Source: Xiphophorus maculatus (Eukaryota; Chordata; Actinopteri; Cyprinodontiformes; Poeciliidae). Taken from it: a DNA stretch of 64,000 nt. The stretch is taken from assembly GCF_002775205.1 (NCBI RefSeq), contig NC_036447.1, positions 10,590,501 to 10,654,500 of the forward strand, read 5' to 3'. The translations under genes were made by a program, and so were the position numbers. Positions 40,542-53,600 of the stretch are shown here, piece after piece; the first letter of the stretch is position 1, and every line of letters starts with the position of its first letter. Under the pieces are notes generated by a model that was given only the letters and a program-made list of their open reading frames with translations, made no database searches and had not been told where the DNA came from.

Positions 40542-40883
40542 GTAACCCATCATTACCAAGAGATCATGATATCAGTTTTCTTTGCCAACACAACACTGTT
40601 ACAATGCTCTGCTTCATCTTAAAGTACTGCAGCTTTAGGTCATCTACACACAATAAAACTACTAAATGCAGAATAAAAACCAGTTAGCTACATAGTTAAG
40701 AGGTAATTAGTTAAATGGTTCATTATCCTTTAAGTTTTCACTTCATTGTTTTTGCTTGTTCGATGAAAGAATCTTGCCCTAAAAGAGGGAAATTCAGAAA
40801 AGAGTATTTTGCTTTGCTGAAATCTGTAATGCTGGTTGATTTTAAATTAATCTAATTGTAATGTTTTCAACTGTGATCAGTGA

Positions 40884-40889
40884 AATAAA
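40884..40889 (+). terminator. elof1: elof1 polyadenylation signal, distal
   Basis: AATAAA followed within 40 bases by GTGTTTACTTTT, a GT/T-rich element of the kind found after cleavage sites. Confidence 0.5.
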
Positions 40890-41079
40890 GACTTCTTACT
40901 TGATGTTATTCTGGTGTTTACTTTTACACGGAATCAACAAAATTTTGCGCATTCGAGCTGTTATTTTGTCAAGGTGAAATGATCATACAACTTTAAGTTT
41001 AAAAATATTGAAGCACAAATAAGAATTTTATGGAAATGTTCTCTGATCCACACAAGTAAAAAAATATATTTATGAACCT

Positions 41080-42562
41080 TTTCTAAAATTTGGATAAATG
41101 TCCTTGAGCAAGTAGAGGAACCACTTGACTTTTTGTGTCCATGAGCATAATTCTAACTGAATATTTAACCACTCTTCTGATCAGAACTCGCAGACCTTAT
41201 TTAAATTGGCACAAATAAGGTTTTAAGCAAAGTCTATAGATTTCCAAAAGGGCTGAGCTCAGGTTATTAGGGACGCCATTCAGGAAGCCTTCCAAAACTA
41301 ACTCTGATTTGTTTTTAGAATCTTTGCCCTTTTGAAACAACAAACTGTGTCCATGTTTAGCCCCACATGACCTGAACTGTCACACTCAGGACGAGGTAAG
41401 TCAGCTTTACAACCCAAAGAGCCATAATTGTACATATTCCTACTAAAATATATACATATTATTTTGACTTTATAAATCTTTGACTAAAAAAAAACTTAAA
41501 ACTTTTCTTGAATGGAATATTCCATAGCTTTAGTAAGATAAGAAGAACATAGCTTGCAACAGGATGATAAAAGAATGTTCTCCACCAGCATTGTTGTTCT
41601 GTTGTGGGATTTTTATGCCAAAATTAAATGAAAGTGCACAGAAATGCTAGCTTTGTTTGTTACTTTAATACTTTAGGATATCACTCAGTTCTGTCTTGTT
41701 TTTGGCCAATGTTAGTCTGAGCCGCCTGTAACTCCAGAGCAGCAGGTTTCAGACGTCTGCCAGAGATCAAAGATAGTCTTTTAGGATTTTAACAAACAAC
41801 CCAAGAACCACCAAAAGTCAAGTTGATCATAAACTGGAAGATGCTATAATGGAAGCGTCCTCACTGTCAACTGTGAATCAGACCTAGAAAAAAAGCACTT
41901 ACTCCAAAATAGGCACCTTGTAACTGCACATTTACCACCAGATTTAAGGTCAGATAAGACACAAATTGAGCTTTTTGGTCACAATAGCCAGAAGGTGTCT
42001 AGGCAAGGCTTTTATCCTTTACTTTTTTTTTTACTCAGTACCATCTTTTTATATGATGATGTCACACCTGGGTGTTTCAACAGGACAATCATCCAAAACG
42101 CACATCAAACCTGTGTCTGGGATGTCCCAGACCTCTGCTCTATTGAAAATGTTTGTACTGAGATTGAAAACCTGAGCCATGCAGGGAACCTGACCGGTTT
42201 CAATCAACCTTATCATTTCTGTCAAACAGAAAAGTTAAGTAACCAGCCAGAAATACTGCCAAACCTTGTTGATGGCTTAAAAATGTTTTGCTCTCCCTGT
42301 GACTTACTAAGTATATTTACCAAAATGTTTGTGGAGCTGTATGTACTGTACATATTTAAGCCTGTATGCAGAATTATTTACCTTTATGGATTACAGAAAG
42401 TCTACCTAAAATTCAAACAGTACACCAATTTTTTAAAACCCGACTTAGTTTCATTATTCTACCCAAAAAAGCAACAATTCAAATGCGTCATTAAAAATCC
42501 TAATTTAATACATTCAGCGAAGACGATGGTTGTGGGTAAATTTCTGACCAGAACTGTACCTT
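41080..42562 (+). mobile_element. Tc1-like transposon relic
   Basis: Contains GGGCTGAGCTCAGGTTATTAGG, CAACAGGACAATCATCCAAAACG and the terminal TTTCTGACCAGAACTGTACC, all familiar from teleost Tc1-like elements. The 189-codon open frame at 41995-42564 runs through this relic and is not a real gene. Confidence 0.65.
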
Positions 42563-43200
42563 GATAAAGACGACAGAACTCAGTCATGTTAATACCATTC
42601 AGTTTAAATCTGTCATGCACTTCAGACATAAAAACCCATTTTTTCATATATACTTTTTTTTAGTAAAACAACATCTGTACAATGGAGGCTGTTTTGGCTC
42701 CACAATCTAGAATAGAAAACATAGAAATACACATCTTCCAACAACCACATGCTGATGTTACATTTCAATACGCTAAAGGCAGTCTTTGAATGCCAATCTA
42801 CTGTCCTGAGGCATCTGTGACTGTTGCACGTTTTCAGGAGCCCATTCATCCCCACTGAGCGCAGAACGTAGCAGAAATGAAAGAAGGCAGTGTAGTGGGG
42901 TTGTGCACCAGACAGACCTGAGTGATAATAGATGAGATGTTGAGTGCTTGCCTGGGCTCTCCACCCAGGAGGAGTGTGTCCGTGCATGCATGCTCTGCGG
43001 CATGCATTGTGTTCGATGATGGACCCCAGCTGGAGAGGTATTGACAGCGCCTTATGAAACATGCTGGAGGATGATTACAATGGAGAATGATTATCACTCA
43101 GCTTCTCCTGCTCTCTCCCCCTCCCTCCTCCTCCGTCTCTCGCTCCTTCTTTTTGCCTCTCCCATTCAGCACGCGAGGTCAAGTGTCACTCTGTCTCCCT

Positions 43201-43328
43201 GTTGTCAAGGCTGCCAATCAACCCACACAGCGAGTCCGGGGCAACTGTTGCCAGGGAAACAGAGCGATTTTGGTTGCTAGGCACCTGGAGCTGTGCTCAC
43301 AATAGTCATTTTGTTGCTTGGAAGCAAC
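43201..43328. promoter_or_regulatory. Cluster of RFX/X-box-like palindromes
   Basis: GTTGCCAGGGAAAC (43247-43260), GTTGCTAGGCACC (43273-43285) and GTTGCTTGGAAGCAAC (43313-43328) all resemble the X-box consensus GTTRCCATGGYAAC. A looser GTTGTCAAGGC is at 43201. The block is G/C-richer than its surroundings. The binding factor is inferred only from motif shape. Confidence 0.45.
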
Positions 43329-43760
43329 ATACACGCGCTTGCATAAACACACACATAGCCACGGAAAGCGCTTTCCCCTAATCAACAAGTTCACGGAGCG
43401 TCAGAGGGAAATTTGCGTTAATTATGATTACATACTGTCACAGATTTGCTTACACATTGGAAAAAAAATCATGCAAGTGTATTTGATGGGAGCGTAATCT
43501 ATCTTCAGGCTGATGCTAACAAATTGCTGAATTTGCAAACGGATGCTGATCTTCTAATTTATAATACTTTAGCAATAATGCTAATGCTCCGAAAATGTTA
43601 TTCCGGATGTTTTATTCCACCACCTCAGCCGCCTGATTAATCAGCAAGCCCAAACGTCCCAAGAATTCTTCAAACCCACACCCTGGACCTGATCAATAAA
43701 AGACATAAACATCCATCACTGTGACCAAAAATAGTTACCCATAAAAGCAGTCAATCCCTC

Positions 43761-43761
<1 letters not shown>

Positions 43762-43799
<38 letters not shown>
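43762..43799. repeat. 38-base poly-C run
   Basis: Uninterrupted C from 43762 to 43799. The length is likely variable or mis-assembled. Confidence 0.9.
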
Positions 43800-43802
<3 letters not shown>

Positions 43803-44503
43803 AGGCGTACGGACCCAGTGAACCTTCACGCAGCATCGCATGTGTGCTCAAATGGACGGGATCTATCCATGTGCCTGTTGTCATGAGCTCCATCAAACCC
43901 CACTGTTTCCCTGCTGGCATGTAGATCCTGTGTTTGTGTCAGTGTGAGTCTGATTCTGCATCATGACAGCCAGTCAACTGAGTCAAAATGCTGAAATGTC
44001 AGCCACGGGTGCAAGCTTTACATGTCCTCATGTGTTACTGTCTCCTGTTGCTGCAGCTACTGGCATCAAACTAGCACTTTTTTTTTTACTCCTTTTATAA
44101 GGTTTGAGCTGGAGAGTGGAAAAAAATCGGAGCGCAGGGGGTAGTGTGGATGGGCTCGCTGCTGAGCAAAATTCTCAGGCACCGTATCTGGAAATTTAAG
44201 GACTTCTTGTTTGGAATGAATATAGACATAAAAACAACAAAAGACAGCCATGAAATGATGAGACTATGACATCGCTTATGAATGACAAGAGTACATAATC
44301 AAAAGATTTAATGTGCAGTGGTGAAGACTTTTGAGATAAGCTCCCAGAACTGCCTGGGTTTTAGCCGAGCAGCATGGTGCAAAGCTTCTTGTGAAGGAGC
44401 TGCTGAACACACCAGCTCCACAGGTGGACAGAGTGACACGGCTGATAACACCTTGTTAGTGGCTCAATTCAATTGAGACTCCTGGCAAGCCTCAATTGCT
44501 TTT

Positions 44504-45148
44504 TACTTTGCCTTGCAAAAGTAATCACTTCCGTTTAACTTTTTGTCACATTTTGTCACATTACAGCCACAAAGCTCGTTGTATCTTCTTGGCTAGTTTT
44601 GGCTTGTGTTTCTCAGAAGGATGTGCTGTGCTAGCTTTCAGCTACACATGGGATTTTTCTTGCATGCCAGAAAGTTTTAGTCTCATCTGATCAAAACACC
44701 TTCTACCACGTTTCTGCTGTGTTCCCTACATGGCTTGAGGCGAACCGGACTTGTTCTGGTTCTTCTGGCCAACAAATCATATCGACACATCATCGACAGA
44801 TTTTCCTGACTGGGCTGTGAATCTCTGCTGCTCCTCCAGAGTTAGTGATTCTGCTTCTCTGATCTTGAATGAATGAACCAAAGTTTATTTAGGGGTATCG
44901 GAGCAAAATCATGGCCAACTTCTTGGATTTTTATTTGTAAAAATGTTAAAAATGTTTTTTATAAAATGTTTCCCTTCACTTCACAATTATGCACTAGTTT
45001 GAGCATAATTGGGCACAAAGTACACAGTTATTGGGATTTTATAAGAGATCCCAATAATAATCCCAATAAACCTAATTGAAGTTTGTGGCTACAATGTGAC
45101 AAAATGCAGAAAACCTTAAGGTTTATGAGTACTCTTACAAGGTAAGGT
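44504..45148. mobile_element. Tc1-like transposon relic
   Basis: The left end CTTTGCCTTGCAAAAGTAATC and right end GAGTACTCTTACAAGGTAAGG are inverse. The inner phrases TCACATTTTGTCACATTACAGCC and CCCAATAAACCTAATTGAAG flank decayed sequence. Confidence 0.65.
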
Positions 45149-45159
45149 AATTCAAAAAT

Positions 45160-46680
45160 CTGATTGACCAAACATTTCCATTTGTTCCTTCCCTTATGTG
45201 TTTGGACTCTGCAGCACTACAGAACAGATCTCCACATCAGATCCAGTGTTGATGATAAAGCTTCCCCTCGACTACGCGTATTCTCAAGCAATAACATCCA
45301 CATCTGTATTATCAACCCAAGAATACCCGTGGTCGAGACCGGAGCACAAAATGCTCGCCTCCACCCACGCTTCCACTCCTTTCTCACTCCATTCAGCTCC
45401 TTTTTTTCCCTCTTCTCTGTTATCCTTTCAGCTCCTGAATCAGATTGCATCGTAGAGGCGAATCTTTAAGGACAGCACCTGTGATAAAGGAGACAAAAGA
45501 GATGATATTTAGCCTTGAGTGGCAATGCACAGCAGCAGCAGCATTCACAACTTAAGCCCACCGCTAGAGTACTAATTAGATTGTATGCTTTATGTATGTC
45601 CACACACATTAAGAGATCACACTGCCATCAGCTCTTCCTGACATCAAGCCACCGTTTAGCCAAGCACTCGGGGAGAGGACAGGATCACCAATTATGTGCA
45701 AGGTGTCAGGAATTGCTACTCTCCAGTGAGGGGGAGGGAGCGATTACCAACAACAGATGATGTACATAACAGATGTTCATTCCTCACCTATTGTCTTCCC
45801 TCTTTCCCAACTTCCAACTCCTTTCCAGGAAAAAAAATCCACAATCCTTCTGCCTTCCTTACTCCGTCCCATGGAGAATAAGCCAGACTCTTCCCAATCC
45901 ACATTTGCCAATTAGAGACACAGTAGCTGTCAGCCGAGGAGGAGAAAAGATGGGAGGAGGAGAGGCATTGGAAAAAGAGAGGAGGGGAGTTTGCATCAGC
46001 ACCACAGTCAGCTCCTCCTGGAAAACTCCAGCCCCAGTTTACAAACCGGGCATGACAGTCTTCCTCCTTTATTCCCCCACTCCTTCCTCTTAACCTTTCC
46101 CCTCTAATCACGCTGATCCGTCTGCCATCTCTTTTCCGCTCCTGCCCTGTGTTTGCTCTTTCATTGTCTGGACAGCTGCTTGTTTATCTGTCCAGACACA
46201 TCCAGCACTTGAGCAACACATCTCCTTCAAACTACCTGACTGACTCTCCTGCAAAATTCCTCTGAGACCCTTAACCTGCTGTCACTTAGAAGACCTCAAC
46301 ATCTCGCTCATTACCTATAACCCCCTTGGTCTTCCTCTCCTCATCTCCCTTCCCTCTTTCTTGCCTCTTCCTCCGCCCCAACTGTCCAAGTCCGGCCTGC
46401 CGGTGATGGCAACTCGTGTGGACGTGTCTTCTGTTCTCACCACGAGCTGTGAAGAGATGTAGGGAGGTGTCACAGATCTGGTGTAAAAATACACCCCGCT
46501 GCTGCCCAGCTCACCCCGCAGGAGCGGCCGTGTCTCTGCTCTGTGTCACCGGGAACGTCTCGGTCTGATCTGCAAACACCTTCCAGTGTGGTACATCGAG
46601 GTTAAGCTATGATAACATGACACTCATGTGGGCGTGCCTGGAGCAGCAGTTCTGACACATTCATGCAAGCTGATCATGTA
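45160..46680. other. Pyrimidine-rich non-coding block
   Basis: A C/T-rich + strand at 45770-46400 gives several overlapping, unconvincing frames on both strands. No splice-bounded exon found. 46480-46560 is G/C-richer and could be regulatory. Confidence 0.4.
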
Positions 46681-46966
46681 CCCACATATTTATGATTTTA
46701 CCTTCTTCCTCACCCACCCCAATAATATATTTATAGACTGGTAAGAAGTTTATTTGATGCCGAAAGACATCTGGTTTGCATCTATAAGAAAATCCATTTC
46801 CTGAATTGACTTGATTGAAAGTGAACTGGCTCCAGCTGGAGGGCCTAATGAAAGAAAATCGGTCTGTGTTTCATATTTATGTCTGACGCAAACAGACTTA
46901 TCAATCATTTTATGTACCTGGTATTTGGAGTAGGACGCAGAATTACAAGTGACTGAGCCTGGAGGC

Positions 46967-47014
46967 AAAGACGAGACGGGCTTGTGATGGAAAGACGAGA
47001 CGGGCTTGTGATGG
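46967..47014. repeat. 24-bp tandem duplication
   Basis: The unit AAAGACGAGACGGGCTTGTG plus ATGG occurs twice head-to-tail with no mismatch. Confidence 0.9.
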
Positions 47015-47059
47015 AAACAGAAGCAGAGCGGATGCTGGGCCTGCTGCTTGCACATTATT

Positions 47060-49540
47060 GCTTAATTGTTTGGAACTAAAGGCCCTGTTATGAGCATGTT
47101 TATGCTTTTGCCTGCAACAGCAAATCCTTCCAGTCATTTCTGCCACGCTGTTGAATCTAATAGTCACTACATAAAAAAAATAAAAAAATAAAAAATAAAT
47201 GACCCACTCGTAGCTGTTCTAATGAATTTATTCTGGAGTCCAGAATTAGCAGATCCTCTCTACATTTACCAAACTTCTGACTACAGTACCCTAAAGCACA
47301 AGGCCAGATTTAGGAGAAGGACTCCGCCTGGGATACCGTCACTTTTGATTCCCTACCCAGAGCTTGCTATATTAAAAACCTACAATATTTTTGAACAAAT
47401 CAAAATATGTCTCAAGGAGGGAACTTCCTGTTAGAAATAACATCTGCCTCCACCTGGCAAAGTAAAGATGAGATTTTATTATCATCCTCAGAAATGAAGG
47501 TGTGTGCTTTAAGCTTAACACCCTGTTGTATTTATGCCTGAGACTCATTTTTTGATATGAAAAGGGATGCAGTACTTCAGTTGTTCCCTTGCAATGTTGA
47601 CAGAGGCATCTAAAAAGTATGTCTTTGGACAACACTTGGTTACAAAAGTGCTAAAGATTGTTTGTGTAATATAATATCGAGGACAGTAAGCACTGACAAA
47701 ATACAACCATTAACCATTAGCCACGAGGGAGCAACTGTTAGCTTGCAGTGTTCAGCTAACAGGTATTAAAAGGGCAATTTACATTTCATTTTAATAATAA
47801 AACACTGATTATTTCTATGTGAAAGAGATTTTTTAAAGCATAGTTTGAGAATAACAAGTCCTTTATTCTCTAACAACAGACATTAAAGAGCATTTTCAAT
47901 GCATTTCTGTCAGTAGCACCACCTTAAAATCAGACAAGCATAAGTTACATAATATATAAATTGGTAAAATTCTCATCGTAACATTCATAACAGTCCTTAA
48001 TTACATAGCTTGTATGAATTGTGAAACCTTTATCCTATTTGTGAAAAAATAATTAGGTGAAATCACATCTTGTCTTGTTTTCTTGAGCAGAGTATTGAAT
48101 ATCATCTCATCTCATGTCCTGGATGTATTGTTAAACCCCTAATGGCCACAAATTGCATTGAAACTGCTACAGATAATTAACTAGTGACAAATTAATGTCA
48201 AAGTATACAGGCCTTGTCTACATGAAAATAGAGGTTTTATGGTATGTTTTCCTTTTTGAAAACTTAATTTTAAGAATAGCATGCTTGAATCAAGATACGT
48301 CTTCATTCGTATAAAAAATAAGATAACCCAAAATTTCACAGCAACACCCAAGATGATTTTAGGTGCATGTCAGAAAATCAATCCAATTTGCAAGTTGCTT
48401 TGGTGCTAACTGTTTTAAGGCAATTCACAAATACAAACCAGATCTTAGAGCCCAAACACACAATAACATAACATCCAGCTTTTTGATCTGTTCTTTTTGT
48501 CCTTAGAAGTCTGATTTTTCATTTTTCCAGTTTGAAACACAATAGATGTTTGAATTTCACATGAAAAACTCAGAAGTGTTCTCTATCCAATATGGCTGCC
48601 GTGCAATTTAAACACTGAGAAAGATGCAGAATCAAACCGTTTATTTGTAATTCTCACATCTTATAATACATTAAGAAACACGTAGAACAATACAGCTTCT
48701 ATTGCTTCTTAACTCTGCAAACAAACACAATAGAGTAATAGTAGAGAAAGTAATACATTGTTATTAACTGGTACTTCTAATAGCAGTTAGACGTGGAAAT
48801 CACAGTGATATAGGCTATGAAGTGAAGCAAACATTTATTTAAAAACTGAAAAAAAAAAACTATTTTGAGGCCCCCGATGAAAGACCACCACCAGGCTTCT
48901 GCCCCAGTGAGCCCTTGTTAAAGTCCGGCCCTGCCAGTACAGATGGCTCCAAGTTGGCCTACTGGCCCAGATAACCAAACAACCTCACACTGTAAAATCA
49001 CACATAGCCAGCAGCACCTGTTTTCTACGTGACAGGCGTGGGTTATCAAGCTTTCTTTGTTTGTAAATACATCCGCTCCCACTGACAAGGAGATCCCAGT
49101 TCAGATGCCATGGTGGCAGGCGTGGACTGAATCCTTAACCCTTCAGCAGGAGAGTGTGAACGGGATTCAAACCAACATACTTTCCATCCAGCAGGCTACA
49201 AAAGGAAAAAGACGCGCTGCGGTGAAACACTGAGCTGGGAGCAGGTGTATCTCCCTTCAAGGCGTTTGATGGGCACTTTGGTGGGGATGCTGCTGGGACC
49301 AACCTGTTTAGTTATCAAACCATAAAGCGTGCCAGCATCCCACTGATCACTGATAGGGCGTCAGTGGCGCGATATTAACGGTTTCATCCGGAATCTTAAA
49401 ATCTAGTTTCTTTACTTCCACGATTATAAAGAAAGGCTGTTTAGCCACGATTACAACATCCTAAAGTGCTGGAATCCACGCTATCAGCTGAGGCAAAATG
49501 TGATTTTATGAAAGGAAAAAAAAAAAAAAAATCATCACTT
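47060..49540. other. Non-coding DNA, nothing recognised
   Basis: A-rich simple sequence at 47172-47200 (TAAAAAAATAAAAAATAAA). Otherwise AT-rich with no family match. Confidence 0.5.
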
Positions 49541-49542
49541 AC

Positions 49543-49990
49543 CGCTTGGTCCACGTTTACGCTGCTCCCACGGAGAAGCCGTTCTTAATGCCACGCACTG
49601 TTTCCACGCTGAAGTCAGAGAATAGGTTATACTGTGCAGGGAAACGCCCCCCCGCCACCCCTTTCTCCCACCACCACACCTCCACCCCCCCTATCCTCTC
49701 CATCCATGCTATTCCTTTCTCCACCGTGCGCGTCTCCTCCCGCTTGTGGGGGAATCACATAACCACTCCTTTTTTTTCTTTCCTTTTTTTTCCCGCGGAA
49801 TGGAAGGAATGAATGGAGCGATGACGACTCTGCAGGTGCTGTAGCAACAGCAGCATCCTTTGCAATGCAACTCATCTGCAACCTCTCACCTCTCTCCTCC
49901 CCCGCCTCTAATCACACTCTCATTCTCTCTCTCTCTCTCTCTGGTCCATCCCAGTAGAGCGTGGTCCTATAGCGCAGCGGCGGCAGCTCC
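49543..49990 (-). promoter_or_regulatory. G/C-rich promoter and possible first exon of an unidentified minus-strand transcript
   Basis: A consensus donor (AAGCG|GTAAGTG, boundary 49543) on the minus strand follows sequence rich in CpG (49545-49990) compared with the AT-rich surroundings. A TATA-like AGTATAACC lies near 49625. No coding frame with family features is present, and none of the minus-strand DNA between here and elof1 encodes a recognisable exon. It is either a 5' UTR exon whose partner I missed or a non-coding RNA start. Confidence 0.35.
49921..49942. repeat. (CT)n microsatellite
   Basis: Pure CT repeat inside the G/C-rich block. Confidence 0.85.
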
Positions 49991-50101
49991 AGAGCTGGTT
50001 TGGCTACTTCCAAGTCATGATGGAGTATAGGCTAACACAGAGTTCAGGGTTAATACAATGAATGCACCTCTGCGGATGGGTGATTAATTTGTCTCACTGA
50101 C

Positions 50102-50128
50102 CACACACACACACACACACACACACAC
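50102..50128. repeat. (CA)n microsatellite
   Basis: CA dinucleotide run followed by imperfect CACCC units. Confidence 0.85.
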
Positions 50129-50507
50129 CCACACACCCCACACAGAGAGGGCGAGCAACAGAACATTGTCCTTTTTTCCCAACTGGAGTGCATTTCAGAA
50201 AATGAATGTCTTTTTTTTTCTCCACACAAATAGCTAAGGATTTATTTTACAACCCTACATTATAACCTTTGCTGCATTAGTCACAGTTGACAGAGCTTTA
50301 AATTATTAAGCAATTAAATAAATCACTATAAGTTAAGGATGCAGAGCTGTGAAAAAGTGTTTGCACCATCACCAATTTGTTTGCTGTTTGTCACACTGAA
50401 GCATTTCAGATTATCAAATCATTTTAACGTAAACCCAACCAAAAAGTAAGAGCTATCCAGACATACCTTGTGTAAATAGCATTCTTTCTGCACACAATCC
50501 AAAAACA

Positions 50508-50592
50508 TGACTCTCCAAAGTGCTGTTAGGTGTCTGTGTTTGTGTGTATTGTGTGTCTCTGTTGCTGGGTATAGAAAATGGATGGATGGAAA
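50508..50592 (+). mobile_element. SINE 3' fragment
   Basis: GTGTGTCTCTGTTGCTGGGTA followed by GAAAATGGATGGATGGA is the 3' end of the tRNA-derived SINE family seen in full at 53774. Confidence 0.55.
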
Positions 50593-50599
50593 TTCATAC

Positions 50600-52690
50600 T
50601 CAGTAAAAATGTTTGGAATATCATCTGTCCATAGTGACTTTATAATCTATTATTGGAGTCAGGATGTGAAGGTTTAATATAGCTGCACTAGTTTGAATTT
50701 ACAATTTAGCAGCTCAAAGGCAAATGTTGCATTTAGTGAACAAACTTGTTCTCAGTGGCATCAACATTTTTAAACAGCAACATCTTACCATCTTATAATT
50801 TATTATGATCGTCTGGAATGGTTCAGTGAGGCCTCATCAGGTCGCAGTTTAATTGAAAATGGCGGTCTCTGAAGAATGATAAAGTCTTCTTGTGTCTTCT
50901 GTAACTCAACAACCTACATCACAATTTTTTACTCATTGCTGGGCTTAAACTCTCTAGCTTATGGTACAGAAGTATAACACACATTTTAATAAAACATAAA
51001 AGCCAGCAAGTTTTACAGTGTAGACTTCAGATATTGGCGAGTTCTTATGAGTGTGAATTATGCGTACATAAAAGACTTTGAAGCTCAAGGAATGATGTTA
51101 TATATTTTTTAAAATTTAGATTATATGCCTTTATGGCAGAGGCATACAACTACTGAATCAGAGAACAGCTTGAGCACCTAGAACAAAACAAAACAATAAA
51201 ACAAAAATTATCTGTCAGGTTTGCACTGAACAAGTATCCATTGTGTGTAAATGCTGGGTTTCTATGTGTTATGGAGTGTCCATAGTCTTAAAAGAACATG
51301 GCTGCTAACACATAAATTTGCATCTGATTATAAGATTATATTCTGCACCAATTCAAAAGTTTTGATGTACATTCTGGTTTTTGTTTTCAGACATCTGAAT
51401 TGCATTTGATCCTCTAATTCAAAATCTAAAAACTCTGTCTGAACTCTGAACTGGGTGATACACACTTAGCATAAAATCCTCGATATTATCAGAATCTTTA
51501 TTTTTCTTCCTGAAATAACTAAAATGAACACATCTGTTAAATTGGCAAAGCTAGTTTTGCATCAAGACCACCAAAGACAAGCGTGAAAACTGGATTATAT
51601 AGATGGCAAAAAGAAATATCCTTCTATCATCTTGGGTTATGTCTAATCGATCCATGAAAGACAACACAGGTGAACAGCTAACATTTTAGCAATATTTGAG
51701 TTTCCTCAGTTTAAAGATAACGACTGAACTCTTGCCATGTAGTAGCAGACTTCCACTGTCTATAAAAAAATCCAGTCTCAACAACTTTGTAGCAGTTTAT
51801 GCAAAAGGTATTTAATGAATCGTCAATCTATCGATGTTTGCATTGTCCTGTGTGAAATGTGCTGAGAATGGAATGTGATTTTTGGCTCTGACCAACTGTC
51901 TGATGTAAAATCTACAGTGGTGTAAGCAAAATATTATTGAAGTTTAAGTGAACACTTTAATATTGGCGTTTTATTTTGATGCTCTGGCTGGAAAAGCTTT
52001 AGGTGTCGCATTTTCAGTAGATGTTTTCAGAATGCTTAGCGACGGTGGGTTATCTTAATTTTTTTATATGAATAATCAGCATTTGTGTGAATATAAACTA
52101 AATTCAAACATGACCTTGATGTTTATAAAAGAATCAGCATATAATACTGCTAGGTTTATAAGCATAGATTTATTTGATCTTGGTCTCTTTCGGGCTACAT
52201 GTTAGCCTCAACTAATCTCCATTAGTGGACTTCGAGAGCAGGTGGACTGACTGCTTATAATCCTTTAAGAAAACATACTTTAAAAAAATACAAAAACTGG
52301 ATCTATCTCTTTATGAAAATGTCCATTTGCTGTAGTTTTTGGCACCTGACACTTCTTTCTAAGCCAATATTTCACAGTATGCTGTCACTGTGTTGTACTG
52401 GAGATGAAGTGAATAAAAATGCAGCCAAATTTTAAAGATAATATTGAAAGACATTCAAGAAGCTTAGGCAGCTAGTGACCTAGACCCCCACATAGGATCA
52501 TAAAAAAGTGTCTACCCTGTGATCTACGGTAAAACTGTCATAGCACCCTGAGTGATGCAGTATAGGTGTGATGTTTTTTTATTTTTTTTTATTTTAGATA
52601 ATATACTGTATATAAGGATTTTTCTTTCACTCAAGTTTCTGTATATAGATTTATGTTAGAAAAGGTTTAGTCATTCTGTGTGGTAATGGC
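50600..52690. other. AT-rich DNA, nothing recognised
   Basis: No splice-bounded open frame, RNA gene or known repeat. Confidence 0.5.
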
Positions 52691-53019
52691 ATGTTAACAC
52701 ACATGGTGCTGAAATCGTAATGGCCATGTCTTTAAGGATGTTTCCTGCTCAGCTAAATTCCCTGAGGTATATATGTCTCTGTGTGTGGTGGGCGTGTACA
52801 TGTGTGTTCCTCCTCCTGCTCCTACATCTAATGGGGCCTGTGCATTCGATTGATGGTCGTCCTTAGCAGACATGCCGCATAGGACTAGTGGCTTGACGCC
52901 TTTTATATTTCTCCCTTCATTCGGTGGACTGGAATAGAGTGAACCCTGAAAACCTGTTTGTGTTTGAGTTCTGAAAGCTGGACAAAAACCCACAAAAGGA
53001 GTCAAACTAGCTTTGTGCA

Positions 53020-53170
53020 TGCAGAGAAAACCGTCTCCTTTGCAGCTACAGACGAGCAGACGGGGAGCAAACATGTAGGCTTGATGTTTTAGAGCCTGCA
53101 GCGCTAACGCAAGCCCAGGAGCTGTGGGGCCATAAAATAAATTACAACATTTCCTCAAATCAGCAACCAT
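53020..53170. promoter_or_regulatory. Candidate conserved non-coding element
   Basis: A G/C-balanced block ends in GGGGCCATAAAATAAATTAC and AACATTTCCTC, a composition unlike the flanks. It sits in the longest non-repetitive minus-strand open frame (52694-53170), which has no start context or family features. The regulatory reading is a guess from base composition. Confidence 0.2.
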
Positions 53171-53404
53171 AGATTCTCTTGCTGTCTTTTGCTTTCTCTG
53201 ACTGTGTCACACACACATACACGCCCCCGCACACATACACACAGTGTTAATGGCTTCATAATTGTCGGAGGCAGACCACTGAGCATAATCAGGAGACTGC
53301 AGAAAGGCAAAAACCACTATTAGTAATTTACTATGACAGACAGTACATTTTTATTACCCAGCTGCCTCTGCTTTGTTTTGGGATGCGATAAACCACTCTC
53401 TCTT

Positions 53405-53600
53405 CAGCTTTCATTTGAGCTTTTTCTTTCTCTCACTTTCTTTTTCTTTGTTTTCCTCTTCCTCTTTTTGTCTCTTTCTTTATTTTTATTTTTCTCTTTT
53501 TCCATCTACCCTTCTTTCTGTCTTTTTTCTTCTTTCTTTCTTTCCTTTTTTCTCTCTTTCTTTCCTTCTTTTGTTCTTTCTTTCTTCCTTTCTTTTTGCA
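53405..53600. repeat. Polypyrimidine TTTC-rich tract
   Basis: About 200 bases almost entirely C and T on the + strand, with TTTC/CTTT units. It yields artefactual Ser/Phe/Leu frames. Confidence 0.9.

Noticed and set aside
41995-42564. Longest open frame of the window (189 codons, + strand)
   Set aside because: It runs through a decayed Tc1-like transposon, including its terminal sequence. The translation has no domain or splice logic.
42622-43097. Overlapping minus-strand frames of 76-146 codons
   Set aside because: Three different frames are open over the same bases, which is typical of stop-poor G/C-richer DNA rather than coding. The X-box cluster lies just beyond.
49543-49990. First exon of elavl3, expected nearby from 19p13 synteny
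   Set aside because: No RRM-coding exon of an ELAV protein was found on the minus strand between here and elof1, so the assignment has no support.
52694-53170. 158-codon minus-strand open frame
   Set aside because: No family motif, low-complexity pieces (CACATGTGT-type repeats near 52790-52810), and no splice or start evidence.
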